Below are positions 24,136-30,774 of a stretch of 30,774 bases of DNA, in pieces. Every line of letters begins with the position of its first letter. The first letter of the stretch is position 1. The notes under the pieces are model-generated. The model was not told where the DNA came from. It ran no database searches and saw only the letters and a list, made by a program, of their open reading frames with translations. The stretch comes from an uncultured Oscillospiraceae bacterium. Lineage in GTDB: Bacteria; Bacillota; Clostridia; Oscillospirales; Oscillospiraceae. The stretch covers positions 1-30,774 of the forward strand of contig CAKUPH010000018.1 of assembly GCA_934675115.1 (NCBI GenBank), in the 5' to 3' direction. The translations under genes were made by a program, and so were the position numbers.

Positions 24136-25503
24136 ATGAAGCGATCCATGAACTTCCGCGAGACCCTGTTTGTTTCCATCATGCTCTTCGGCATGTTCTT
24201 CGGCGCAGGGAACCTGATCTTCCCGGCCTACATCGGCCAGCTGGCTGGACGGAACCTGTGGAGTGCCGCCGCGGGCTTCCTGATCATCGGCGTGGGCATG
24301 CCGCTGCTGGGCGTGGCGTCCATCGGCATGAGCCGGAGCAACGGCTTACAGGATTTGAGCTGTAAAGTGGGCAAGGGTTACAGCTATTTCTTCACCTGCG
24401 CCCTCTATCTCACCATTGGCCCCTTCTTCGCCATCCCCCGCTGCGCCACCGTCCCCTTTACCATGGGGGTGGAGCCGCTGCTGGGCAGCGCGGACAACCG
24501 GCTGGCCCTGCCCTTCTTCTCGCTGATCTTCTTCATCATCGTGCTGCTGGTCTCCCTCCGGCCGGGGCAGATCCTGCTGTCCGTGGGCAAGATTCTCACG
24601 CCGGTATTCCTTTTGGTCTTCGGCATCATCATCATCACCGCGCTGGTCCGGCCTATGGGCTCCGCCTCGGCGGTGGAGCCTGCCGCCGCCTATGTTGGCT
24701 CCGGCGCTTTCTTTCAGGGCCTTCAGGACGGCTACGGCACCATGGATGCGCTGGCCAGCCTTGCCTTCGGCATCGTGGTCATCAACGTCATCCGGGGCTT
24801 CGGCATCGAGAACCCCTCCGACGTGGCAAAGGGGACGGCGCTGGCCGGTATTTTCAGCTGCCTTGTGATGGCCGTGGTCTATGTGGCCACCATCATGGTG
24901 GGCGCCCAGAGCCGTACCGTGCTGGAGCAGTTTGAAAACGGCGGACAGGTGCTGGCCGCCGTGGCCCGGCACTATTACGGCACGGCGGGTATGCTCATCT
25001 TCGCCGCCGCGGCGGTGCTGGCCTGTCTCAAGACCTCCATCGGCCTTGTCACCAGCTGCAGCGAGACCTTCGTCGCCATGTTCCCCCACGGCCCCGGCTA
25101 CAAGACGTGGGCGGCCATCTTCAGCGGCGTGGCTTTCCTCATCGCCAACCTCGGCCTGACCACCATCATCTCCTACTCCCTGCCGGTGCTCATGTTCCTG
25201 TACCCGCTGGCCATCACCCTGAGCCTGATGGGCCTGCTGGGGCGGAGCTTCCGCTACGACCGGGCGGTGTTCGTCAGCGTCACGGCCTTTACCCTCCCCG
25301 CTGCGGCGGTGGATCTGCTCCACTCCCTGCCTGTCGGGGCTCGGGCCGTCCTGCACTGCGACGGTCTGGTGGACGCCGTCTACAAGATCCTGCCCTTCAG
25401 CAAGCAGGGGCTTGGGTGGGTCTGCCCGGCGCTGGCCGGTCTCGTGATGGGCCTCATCATCCATGCCGCCCGGGGAGGAAACAAGCGGTTCGATCAGGCA
25501 TAA
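24136..25503 (+). CDS. brnQ: branched-chain amino acid:cation symporter, BrnQ/LIVCS family
   Basis: A 455-residue transporter with about 12 membrane segments. The family signature is at the N-terminus: FVSIMLFGMFFGAGNLIFPA, then LYLTIGPFFAIPRCATVPFT. BrnQ proteins import leucine, isoleucine and valine with Na+ or H+. The length is normal (about 430-460). The start has GAGGGGATGAAG upstream. It has its own strong promoter and terminator, and is divergent from reductase copy 3 and upstream of an IclR regulator. The linkage suggests, without proof, that this reductase acts on 2-enoates formed from branched-chain amino acids, or that both respond to the same signal. Confidence 0.93.
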   Translation: MKRSMNFRETLFVSIMLFGMFFGAGNLIFPAYIGQLAGRNLWSAAAGFLIIGVGMPLLGVASIGMSRSNGLQDLSCKVGKGYSYFFTCALYLTIGPFFAIPRCATVPFTMGVEPLLGSADNRLALPFFSLIFFIIVLLVSLRPGQILLSVGKILTPVFLLVFGIIIITALVRPMGSASAVEPAAAYVGSGAFFQGLQDGYGTMDALASLAFGIVVINVIRGFGIENPSDVAKGTALAGIFSCLVMAVVYVATIMVGAQSRTVLEQFENGGQVLAAVARHYYGTAGMLIFAAAAVLACLKTSIGLVTSCSETFVAMFPHGPGYKTWAAIFSGVAFLIANLGLTTIISYSLPVLMFLYPLAITLSLMGLLGRSFRYDRAVFVSVTAFTLPAAAVDLLHSLPVGARAVLHCDGLVDAVYKILPFSKQGLGWVCPALAGLVMGLIIHAARGGNKRFDQA

Positions 25504-25522
25504 TTGAAATTACATTTCAAAG

Positions 25523-25568
25523 CGACGTCGGAATGGCCAAATCTTCGGCCACTCCGTCGTCGTTTTTT
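25523..25568 (+). terminator. terminator of brnQ
   Basis: A 16-position stem with two mismatches (25523-25538 with 25547-25562) is followed by TTTTTT (25563-25568). Confidence 0.85.
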
Positions 25569-25599
25569 CATCATTCATCCAATTTCGGCATTGGATTTC

Positions 25600-25614
25600 A
25601 TTATTTGCAATTTT
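25600..25614 (-). promoter_or_regulatory. shared 15-bp motif (candidate IclR operator) near the IclR promoter
   Basis: On the minus strand this is identical to the motif at 24029-24043. A second copy of its core, TTTGCAATT, follows at 25619-25627 (first copy 25604-25612), overlapping the -35 region, as expected for autorepression. Confidence 0.5.
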
Positions 25615-25619
25615 ACCTT

Positions 25620-25646
25620 TTGCAATTCCGTTTCCTGTGATATAAT
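25620..25646 (+). promoter_or_regulatory. promoter of the IclR-family gene
   Basis: A perfect TATAAT (25641-25646) with an extended -10 TGA (25638-25640) and TTGCAA (25620-25625) at a short 15-bp spacing; the extended -10 may compensate. Confidence 0.6.
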
Positions 25647-25681
25647 ACCTTTATCATCTGCGGACAGGAGGAACCCACACC

Positions 25682-26470
25682 ATGCCAGCAAAGCTCTCAA
25701 AAGTCAACCAATCGGTGGAAAAGGCTATTCAGATCATCGAGGTCATGGCCCGGGAGGGCACTCCCATGCGCCTACAGGACATCGCCCTGCGGACGGATCT
25801 GCCCGCCAGCACCGCCCTGCGCATGGTCAACACCCTGCTGGTCTACGGCTACGTCAATCAGGATCCGGACTCCCTCCGCTACTCCCTTTCCCTGAAATTC
25901 GCCCAGATCGGCAGCGTGGTCGCCTCCCAGTTCAGCCTGCGGCAGCTGGCTCACCCCTATCTGGTGGAGTTGTCCCGCCGCTGTCAGGAGTCCTGCTGTC
26001 TGGCCGTGGAGGAAAATATGGAGCTGGTCTATACCGACGTGGTGGACGGTCCCCACAGTATGCTGCGCATCATGCAGACGGTGGGCAAGCGCGCCCCGCT
26101 CCACGCCACCGGCATCGGCAAGCTGCTGCTGCTCAACTATTCGCCGGAGCAGCTGGACGAGCTGATCCGGGTCAGGGGCCTTCCGGCCATAACCCCCAAC
26201 ACCGCCTGCACCAAGGCCGCCCTTCTCAAGCAGCTGGAGCAGATCCGCGCTCAGGGCTACGCGCTGGATGCCGAGGAGTACGAGCTGGGCGCCCGCTGCG
26301 TGGCCGCGCCTATTTACGATTATACCGGTCTGGTGGTGGCGGGTGTCTGCATCTCCGGCCCCGCCTCCCGCCTTCCGGCGTCCCACATTGAGGAGATCAT
26401 CCCCGCCGTCAAGGAGACCGCCGTCAAGATCTCCCACCTGCTGGCCTATCCGACTCAGTGCGATAATTAA
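25682..26470 (+). CDS. IclR-family transcriptional regulator
   Basis: A 262-residue regulator. The N-terminal winged helix (about 10-70) reads SVEKAIQIIEVMAREGTPMR, LQDIALRTDLPASTALRMVNTL. The C-terminal IclR effector domain (about 80-255) has LAHPYLVELSRRCQESCCLAV, GKRAPLHATGIGKLLL and the C-terminal GARCVAAPIYDYTGLVVAGVCISGP. IclR proteins bind small organic acids or aromatics and control catabolic genes as dimers or tetramers. AGGAGG lies before the ATG. It sits after brnQ with its own promoter, which shares a 15-bp motif with the brnQ/reductase control region, so those genes are its likely targets. Confidence 0.93.
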   Translation: MPAKLSKVNQSVEKAIQIIEVMAREGTPMRLQDIALRTDLPASTALRMVNTLLVYGYVNQDPDSLRYSLSLKFAQIGSVVASQFSLRQLAHPYLVELSRRCQESCCLAVEENMELVYTDVVDGPHSMLRIMQTVGKRAPLHATGIGKLLLLNYSPEQLDELIRVRGLPAITPNTACTKAALLKQLEQIRAQGYALDAEEYELGARCVAAPIYDYTGLVVAGVCISGPASRLPASHIEEIIPAVKETAVKISHLLAYPTQCDN

Positions 26471-26480
26471 CGAAGGATGT

Positions 26481-26526
26481 AAATACGCACCGCAATATAT
26501 CGAACGATATATTGCGGTGCGTATTT
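26481..26526. terminator. bidirectional terminator, 22-bp perfect stem
   Basis: A 22-bp perfect inverted repeat (26481-26502 with 26505-26526) with only AA between lies between the stops of the convergent IclR and MATE genes. AAATAC/GTATTT ends give short T runs on both strands; the + side continues TTTATTTTC. Confidence 0.75.
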
Positions 26527-26530
26527 ATTT

Positions 26531-27925
26531 TCAGGTGTTTTCCTCTTCCGGCTTGTCTCTCTGTGCGATAACCTTTCGGCGCTCCCACATACCGCTGTAA
26601 TAATATACAGTGCTGGTGATGAGCGCACCCAGCGGGGCCAGCGCGTTTCCGATAAACACGCCGTTCAGGCCCAGTCCCAGAACTGTCCCGAACAGGAGCG
26701 ACAGCGTCACCTTCAGCACGACACCCTCCAGAATGGAGTTCACCATATTGAGCATGGAGTTTCCCACGCCCAGTATGACTCCGTTGTAGACCATGTAGGC
26801 CGCATGGGGGATAAAGCTCAGGGACACAATCCGCAGATAGACGGTGGCGATCTCGATGACGGTGGGATCGTTGTTGAAGATCCGCACGAACTGCACCGGG
26901 AACAGCTCCAGCAGCACAATGCACAGACCCATCCACACCAGATTGATGACCAGCGCAGTGTTCACGCCCTTCTTCACCCGGTCGAACTTGCGGGCGGCGA
27001 TATTCTGTCCCACCATGGTGGAGCAGCTCGACCCCATTGCCATGGAGATGGTGTTGGCCATCTGCCCCGCCTTTCCACCGACCGCCGCCGCCGTGGACGC
27101 GTACAGCCCGTAAACGTTGACCAGCGACTGCACATACAGCGTGGATACGCTCACAATGATCCACTGGATGGCCAGCGGGAGGCCCAGTTTGGTCATGACC
27201 TTACACAGATCCCAGCGGATGCGGAAATATTTCAGCTTGAAGTCCAGCCCGAAACTGGCCCGGTGCCGGTAAATATAAACCACCGCAAACACAAAGGAGA
27301 TCACATAGGACAACACGGTGGCCAGCGCCGCGCCCGCGGCCTGCATCTTGAACACGCCCACGAACAGCAGGTCCAGCGCCACATTGCAGCAAGAGGCAAT
27401 GGCGATAAATACGAAAGGCCGCCTGCTGTCTCCCATGCCCCGCAGAATGGCGGAGGCCGTCATGTAGCCGCAGTTGAACACCAGTCCCACAAAAATGATG
27501 GTCTCGTAATTCAGGGCTTCCGACATGGCCTCCGGCGGCGTGCCAATCAGCTCCAGCCCCCAGCGCCGGGTCAGGATGCCCAGCACGCTCATCAGGACGG
27601 CGATCCCGCCGCCGTAGAGCACCATGGTGCCCATGGTATAGTTGACGTCCTCGTGCTTCCGCGCACCGATGTACTGGGCGATCATGATCTGCGCGCCGGT
27701 CACGATGCCCATGGTGAGCGCGGTGCACATGGTGGTGATCTGCCCCGCCAGCGAGACGCCGGTGATCCCCTCCGGGCCGACGAACTGCCCGACGATCACG
27801 GTATCCACCAGATTGTAGACAAGCTGAAGCAGATTTGCAAACACAAAGGGGATCGCGTACCGGATCAGCAGCGACGTCACGTTCCCCTCGGTCATGTCCA
27901 GCGCCATTGTTTTGTTTTTGTCCAT
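26531..27925 (-). CDS. MATE-family multidrug/organic efflux transporter
   Basis: A 464-residue MATE (NorM/DinF-like) exporter with 12 membrane segments in two homologous halves. Typical sequences: the N-terminal IRYAIPFVFANLLQLVYNLVD with TVIVGQFVGPEGITGVSLAG, GMGDSRRPFVFIAIASCCNVALDLLFV in the first half, and GQNIAARKFDRVKKGVNTAL with GVILGVGNSMLNMVNSILEG in the second. Family members expel cationic drugs or metabolites in exchange for Na+ or H+. The ribosome-binding site before 27925 is weak (AGAGTGATGAG). It is transcribed on its own, downstream of the terminator of reductase copy 4. A link to reductase products is possible but not supported beyond position. Confidence 0.93.
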   Translation of the reverse strand: MDKNKTMALDMTEGNVTSLLIRYAIPFVFANLLQLVYNLVDTVIVGQFVGPEGITGVSLAGQITTMCTALTMGIVTGAQIMIAQYIGARKHEDVNYTMGTMVLYGGGIAVLMSVLGILTRRWGLELIGTPPEAMSEALNYETIIFVGLVFNCGYMTASAILRGMGDSRRPFVFIAIASCCNVALDLLFVGVFKMQAAGAALATVLSYVISFVFAVVYIYRHRASFGLDFKLKYFRIRWDLCKVMTKLGLPLAIQWIIVSVSTLYVQSLVNVYGLYASTAAAVGGKAGQMANTISMAMGSSCSTMVGQNIAARKFDRVKKGVNTALVINLVWMGLCIVLLELFPVQFVRIFNNDPTVIEIATVYLRIVSLSFIPHAAYMVYNGVILGVGNSMLNMVNSILEGVVLKVTLSLLFGTVLGLGLNGVFIGNALAPLGALITSTVYYYSGMWERRKVIAQRDKPEEENT

Positions 27926-28003
27926 CTCATCACTCTTTTACTGGAGAATACGGCAGCGCCCCGGCCTGCTCCCGCAGAGCCGCTGCGCGGCCTATGCAAT
28001 CGG

Positions 28004-28036
28004 AAAAGGGGGAGCCGTAAAAACTCCGGCTCCCCC
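28004..28036 (-). terminator. terminator of reductase copy 4
   Basis: A 10-bp stem GGGGGAGCCG (28008-28017) / CGGCTCCCCC (28027-28036) is followed on the minus strand by TTTT. It is 18 bp past the stop codon. Confidence 0.85.
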
Positions 28037-28053
28037 ACGATTCCGTTTACAGC

Positions 28054-30081
28054 TTACAGCTGGCTGGCGGCCATAAAGCCGCTCCGGATAGATACCTGCA
28101 TATTCTGCGCGTTGTCCACGTCGCCGATCATCCGGAACTCGGGCGCGGCGTTGGCGTACTTCAGCGCATCCTGGATCCGGGGCTTCACGCCGCCGCAGAC
28201 GATGACCTCGTCCGCCTCGAGGGTGTGGCTCTCGCCGTTCTCGTCCACATAAGTAACGCTGGTGGGCGTCACGCTGGTGGTAGTCGCGTGGGTGATTCCC
28301 TTCAGCTTATCCTCATACCGCTCCCAGTAGGGGGCCATGTAGCTCTCACCGGTCTGGGGGTTGTTGGGACGGACCCAGGCGATGACGATGCTGTGCAGCG
28401 GGGACGCGTCCTTGGCCAGCTTCTCCTGACGGGTCAGGCAGGTGATGTTGTGGCCGTTCTGCGCCAGATAGATGGCGGTCTCAACGCCGGTCTCAGAGCA
28501 GCCCACCATAATAAGATTCTTGGGGAAGTCTTCCTCGTGGCCGATCACGTCGTGGCAGGTGCGCAGGGCGGCCGTGCCATCCTCGTGATGCATGCCCTTG
28601 ATGTTGGGCAGCACTGCCTCGGAGCCGGTAGCGGCCAGAACGGCGTCGAACCCGGCGGCAGTGATTTCCTCCGGCGTCGGCTCGCAGTTCAGGACCACAT
28701 GGACGCCCTTCTGCCCCAGCTCCCGGACGAACCAGCGGCGCAGATCGCCGAAGGCCCACTTGAAGGTGAAGTACTCGCCGTGGATGAGTTGTCCGCCCAG
28801 AACGCCAGAGCGCTCGTACAGCGTCACATCATGCCCCCGCTCGGCGGCGGTGATGGCCGCCTGCATACCGGCGGGGCCTCCGCCGATGACGGCGACCTTT
28901 TTCAGCTTCTTGACGGGCTGGACATAGTATCTGTCCTTGATCTCGCTGCCGAACTCGGGGTTGACGGTGCAGACCGAGGTCCAGGGCGCCCGCCTTCTGC
29001 CGTGGCAGCGGTTGCAGCGCACGCAGGGCCGGATATCCTCGCCCCGCTCCTCGACGACCTTCTCATAGTAGTCCTTGTCGGTGAACAGGCCGCGGCCGAT
29101 GCTGACCAGATCGCAGACGCCGGTCTTGAGCAGATCCTCCATCTCCTGCGGATCCTGGAAGCCGCCGGAAACGGCCAGCGGCAGCTTCACGCCGGCCTTC
29201 TTCAGATACCGGCACATGCCGATGCACCGGTGCTCATGCCGCTTGAAGGTATATCCGGTGGGATGGGACTCCACCATGTCGGTCTCGCGGATGGTGAGCA
29301 GGTCGATCCTGCCCTCGGCCAGCTTGCAGAACTCGGCCAGATCGTCCAGCGTGAAGCCCTTGTCCAGATCCTCCGGACGCTTGTCTTCCTCTGCGGGCAC
29401 GCCGTTGATCATGGCGTGGACGATGAAGCCCTTGCCGCAGGCCTTCTTGACCTCTTCGCAGAACTCAAAGGTCATCCTGCACCGGTTCTCCAGCGATCCG
29501 CCGTACTCGTCGGTGCGGATGTTGTTGGCGGCGGCCAGACCGCCCATCATGCCGAGGGCAATACCGTCAAACCCGAAGGACTGCATCTTTTTGGCTTCCT
29601 GCACGGCCTCGGCGATGGCCGTCTTGATCTCCTCTACCGTGGCCAGCTCCGAGGGGGGAATGGGGAAGAAGCCCTCGGCCTGCTGCATGAACTTGGGGCT
29701 GACGCCGCCGTAGGACTTTCCCCGGGGCAGCATCGGGCTGATGCTGGCGATGATCTTGGAGCCGTAGGCGTGAACATCGTCGCACACCTGACAGATGTAG
29801 TTCTGAACGCCGGGATTGGTGAAGTCGAACGTATAGGAGTGCGCGAAATCGTGCCAGTCCGGCATCTTGCGCACTTCCGGCGTATTCCGGACGTGCATGA
29901 GCACCAGCGCGTTGCCGCGGCGGGCAGCTTCCGCGTAGAAGTAGCGGGTCTGCTCGGTCGGCCAGTCCTCCGAGCCCTGGGTCTGATCCGGGGCGCACTT
30001 GGGGTGCACCATACGGTTGCGGAGGACCTGCCCGTTGGGGAGAACGAACGGGGTAAGCAGCGTCTGATAACGATGATCCAT
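28054..30081 (-). CDS. divergent flavin/Fe-S ene-reductase (copy 4) without the anchoring His pair
   Basis: A 675-residue protein with the same domain order as copies 1-3: FMN barrel (1-about 375), Fe-S ligands C353, C356, C359, C371 (CVRCNRCHGRRR), FAD motif VIGGGPAGM (398-406) and a second nucleotide motif MVGCSETGVETAIYLAQ. The substrate-anchor region is different: GIALGMMGGLAAANN has Leu176 and Met179 where His...His is usual, and the following QFLSP loop is missing (about five residues shorter), before RTDEYGGSLENRCRM. The cofactor domains look intact, so the enzyme should be active on another substrate class. The start at 30081 has AAGGAAGG upstream. It lies downstream of a GPH-type symporter on the same strand. 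Confidence 0.9.
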   Translation of the reverse strand: MDHRYQTLLTPFVLPNGQVLRNRMVHPKCAPDQTQGSEDWPTEQTRYFYAEAARRGNALVLMHVRNTPEVRKMPDWHDFAHSYTFDFTNPGVQNYICQVCDDVHAYGSKIIASISPMLPRGKSYGGVSPKFMQQAEGFFPIPPSELATVEEIKTAIAEAVQEAKKMQSFGFDGIALGMMGGLAAANNIRTDEYGGSLENRCRMTFEFCEEVKKACGKGFIVHAMINGVPAEEDKRPEDLDKGFTLDDLAEFCKLAEGRIDLLTIRETDMVESHPTGYTFKRHEHRCIGMCRYLKKAGVKLPLAVSGGFQDPQEMEDLLKTGVCDLVSIGRGLFTDKDYYEKVVEERGEDIRPCVRCNRCHGRRRAPWTSVCTVNPEFGSEIKDRYYVQPVKKLKKVAVIGGGPAGMQAAITAAERGHDVTLYERSGVLGGQLIHGEYFTFKWAFGDLRRWFVRELGQKGVHVVLNCEPTPEEITAAGFDAVLAATGSEAVLPNIKGMHHEDGTAALRTCHDVIGHEEDFPKNLIMVGCSETGVETAIYLAQNGHNITCLTRQEKLAKDASPLHSIVIAWVRPNNPQTGESYMAPYWERYEDKLKGITHATTTSVTPTSVTYVDENGESHTLEADEVIVCGGVKPRIQDALKYANAAPEFRMIGDVDNAQNMQVSIRSGFMAASQL

Positions 30082-30115
30082 ATATATCCTTCCTTTACTT
30101 TGCATATGGTTTGCC

Positions 30116-30147
30116 TGAAAGGACCTGCCTTGCGGCAAGTCCTTTCA
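30116..30147 (-). other. intergenic hairpin between the GPH symporter and reductase copy 4
   Basis: TGAAAGGAC (30116-30124) / GTCCTTTCA (30139-30147), extended by TGCC/GGCA with one mismatch, TTGC loop. No U-run follows on the minus strand, so it is more likely an mRNA-processing or stabilising structure, or a weak attenuator, than a full terminator. Confidence 0.5.
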
Positions 30148-30205
30148 AGCATATCAAGTCCGGGTGAAAAAATCAAACCTCAGATGCGCCTGCGCGCGGT
30201 CGTTC

Positions 30206-30774
30206 TTACTTCAGGTTGCGCTTGCGCTCGGCGATCTCTGCTCTGTAGACCTTCATCTTCTCCTCGGAGAGATCCATCAGCAGGTAGAGGAAAGCGCTGA
30301 TGGCGCACATGAAGGTGGAGAAGCCGAGGAAGAAGAACTCGATGATGTTCTTGGCTTCCTGAGTGATCTCGGTGCCGCCGGTGTAGCCGGCGCCGGCGAT
30401 GGCGAAGCCCAGCACAGAGGCCACGATGGCGGAGGCGATCTTCTGGAACACGGAGCTCCAGGATCTGGTCAGAGTGTCCTGACGGACGCCGGTCTTCCAC
30501 TCGCCGTAGTCCACGATGTTGGCGCCGATAACGGTGGTGGCCGGCATGGTCGCGCCGCTGCAGAAGGCCTTGATGCCCATGCCCACCAGAACCAGCGTGA
30601 AGTTGGCCGCGCCGGCCACCCACATCAGGACGCAGGCGAGGGTCTGGAGGATATAGGAGATGACCATGGTCTTGCGGGCGTCCAGCAGGTTAGCCAAGGG
30701 CAGGCCGGCCAGGCAGCCGATGTAGTTGGGGATGGACATAACGGTGAGCAGCAGGCCCATCTTGCTCATGTCGC
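30206..30774 (-). CDS. GPH-family (glycoside-pentoside-hexuronide:cation) symporter, 3' part
   Basis: The C-terminal 189 or so residues of an MFS-fold transporter; the gene runs off the right edge of the window, and no true start is inside it (the ATG at 30769 is internal). The GPH signature IGANIVDYGEWKTGVRQDTL is clear, in the loop usual for MelB/LacS/XynB-like symporters, followed by two to three membrane segments and a short basic tail (AERKRNLK). These proteins import sugars or glycosides with Na+ or H+, and some act on steroid-like or other amphipathic conjugates. It is followed 124 bp downstream by reductase copy 4, suggesting transport of that enzyme's substrate. Confidence 0.88.
   Translation of the reverse strand, partial: DMSKMGLLLTVMSIPNYIGCLAGLPLANLLDARKTMVISYILQTLACVLMWVAGAANFTLVLVGMGIKAFCSGATMPATTVIGANIVDYGEWKTGVRQDTLTRSWSSVFQKIASAIVASVLGFAIAGAGYTGGTEITQEAKNIIEFFFLGFSTFMCAISAFLYLLMDLSEEKMKVYRAEIAERKRNLK

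Noticed and set aside
14990..30081. One of the four reductases as bilirubin reductase (BilR)
   Set aside because: As I recall, BilR carries an HGDR motif at the active site. The four proteins read HAGHG, HGAHG, QAGHG and LGMMG at this place, so none fits.
1..30774. CRISPR array, prophage, tRNA or rRNA genes
   Set aside because: No regularly spaced repeats, phage structural or integrase genes, or recognisable RNA-gene sequences were seen on reading.

Overview
The window looks like a chromosomal stretch of a GC-rich, anaerobic, gut-type Firmicute, most likely in the Oscillospiraceae (Flavonifractor / Lawsonibacter / Intestinimonas-like). This rests on the gene families present (PadR-HAAS pair, NiaR with the 3H domain, PocR-domain kinase, L-cysteine desulfidase, BrnQ, several Fe-S flavin 'Old Yellow Enzyme' reductases), strong TTGACA/TATAAT promoters, Shine-Dalgarno sites and very GC-rich coding. 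The genus is an inference from gene content, not proven. No rRNA, tRNA, CRISPR array or transposase gene was seen.

Region 1 (1-9.6 kb) is mostly housekeeping. It holds a small secreted protein, a PadR regulator followed by a HAAS/DUF1700 gene broken by an in-frame TAG, a PfoR/PTS_EIIC_2 membrane protein behind a palindromic operator, the NiaR niacin repressor, BirA, and an operon of OmpR-type regulator, sensor kinase and HtrA protease. The 0.3-kb gap between kinase and protease is filled by a 272-bp element with 26-bp terminal inverted repeats and two long internal arms, which would fold into a three-way junction (MITE-like or structured RNA). A Mn-type cation diffusion facilitator follows.

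Region 2 (9.7-14.9 kb) is one functional unit. A PocR-domain LytS-type kinase and an AraC-output response regulator sit upstream of an L-cysteine desulfidase-like enzyme and a DUF401 membrane transporter. Between the two pairs lies a 15-bp direct repeat with a 31-bp period, a good candidate binding site for the regulator.

Region 3 (15-30.8 kb) carries four divergent two-domain flavin/Fe-S reductases of the 2,4-dienoyl-CoA reductase / 2-enoate reductase / BaiCD type. They fall in three neighbourhoods, each with a transporter: a GntP-like carrier plus two reductases, divergent from an AraC regulator with a receiver-like N-terminus that lacks the phospho-Asp; one reductase divergent from BrnQ, followed by an IclR regulator; and one reductase downstream of a GPH-type sugar/glycoside symporter that runs off the window. 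A MATE exporter lies between the last two. The residues at the substrate-anchoring pair differ: H..H, H..H, Q..H and L..M. This points to different organic electron acceptors or substrates. A 15-bp motif shared by the brnQ/reductase promoter region and the IclR promoter suggests one regulon.
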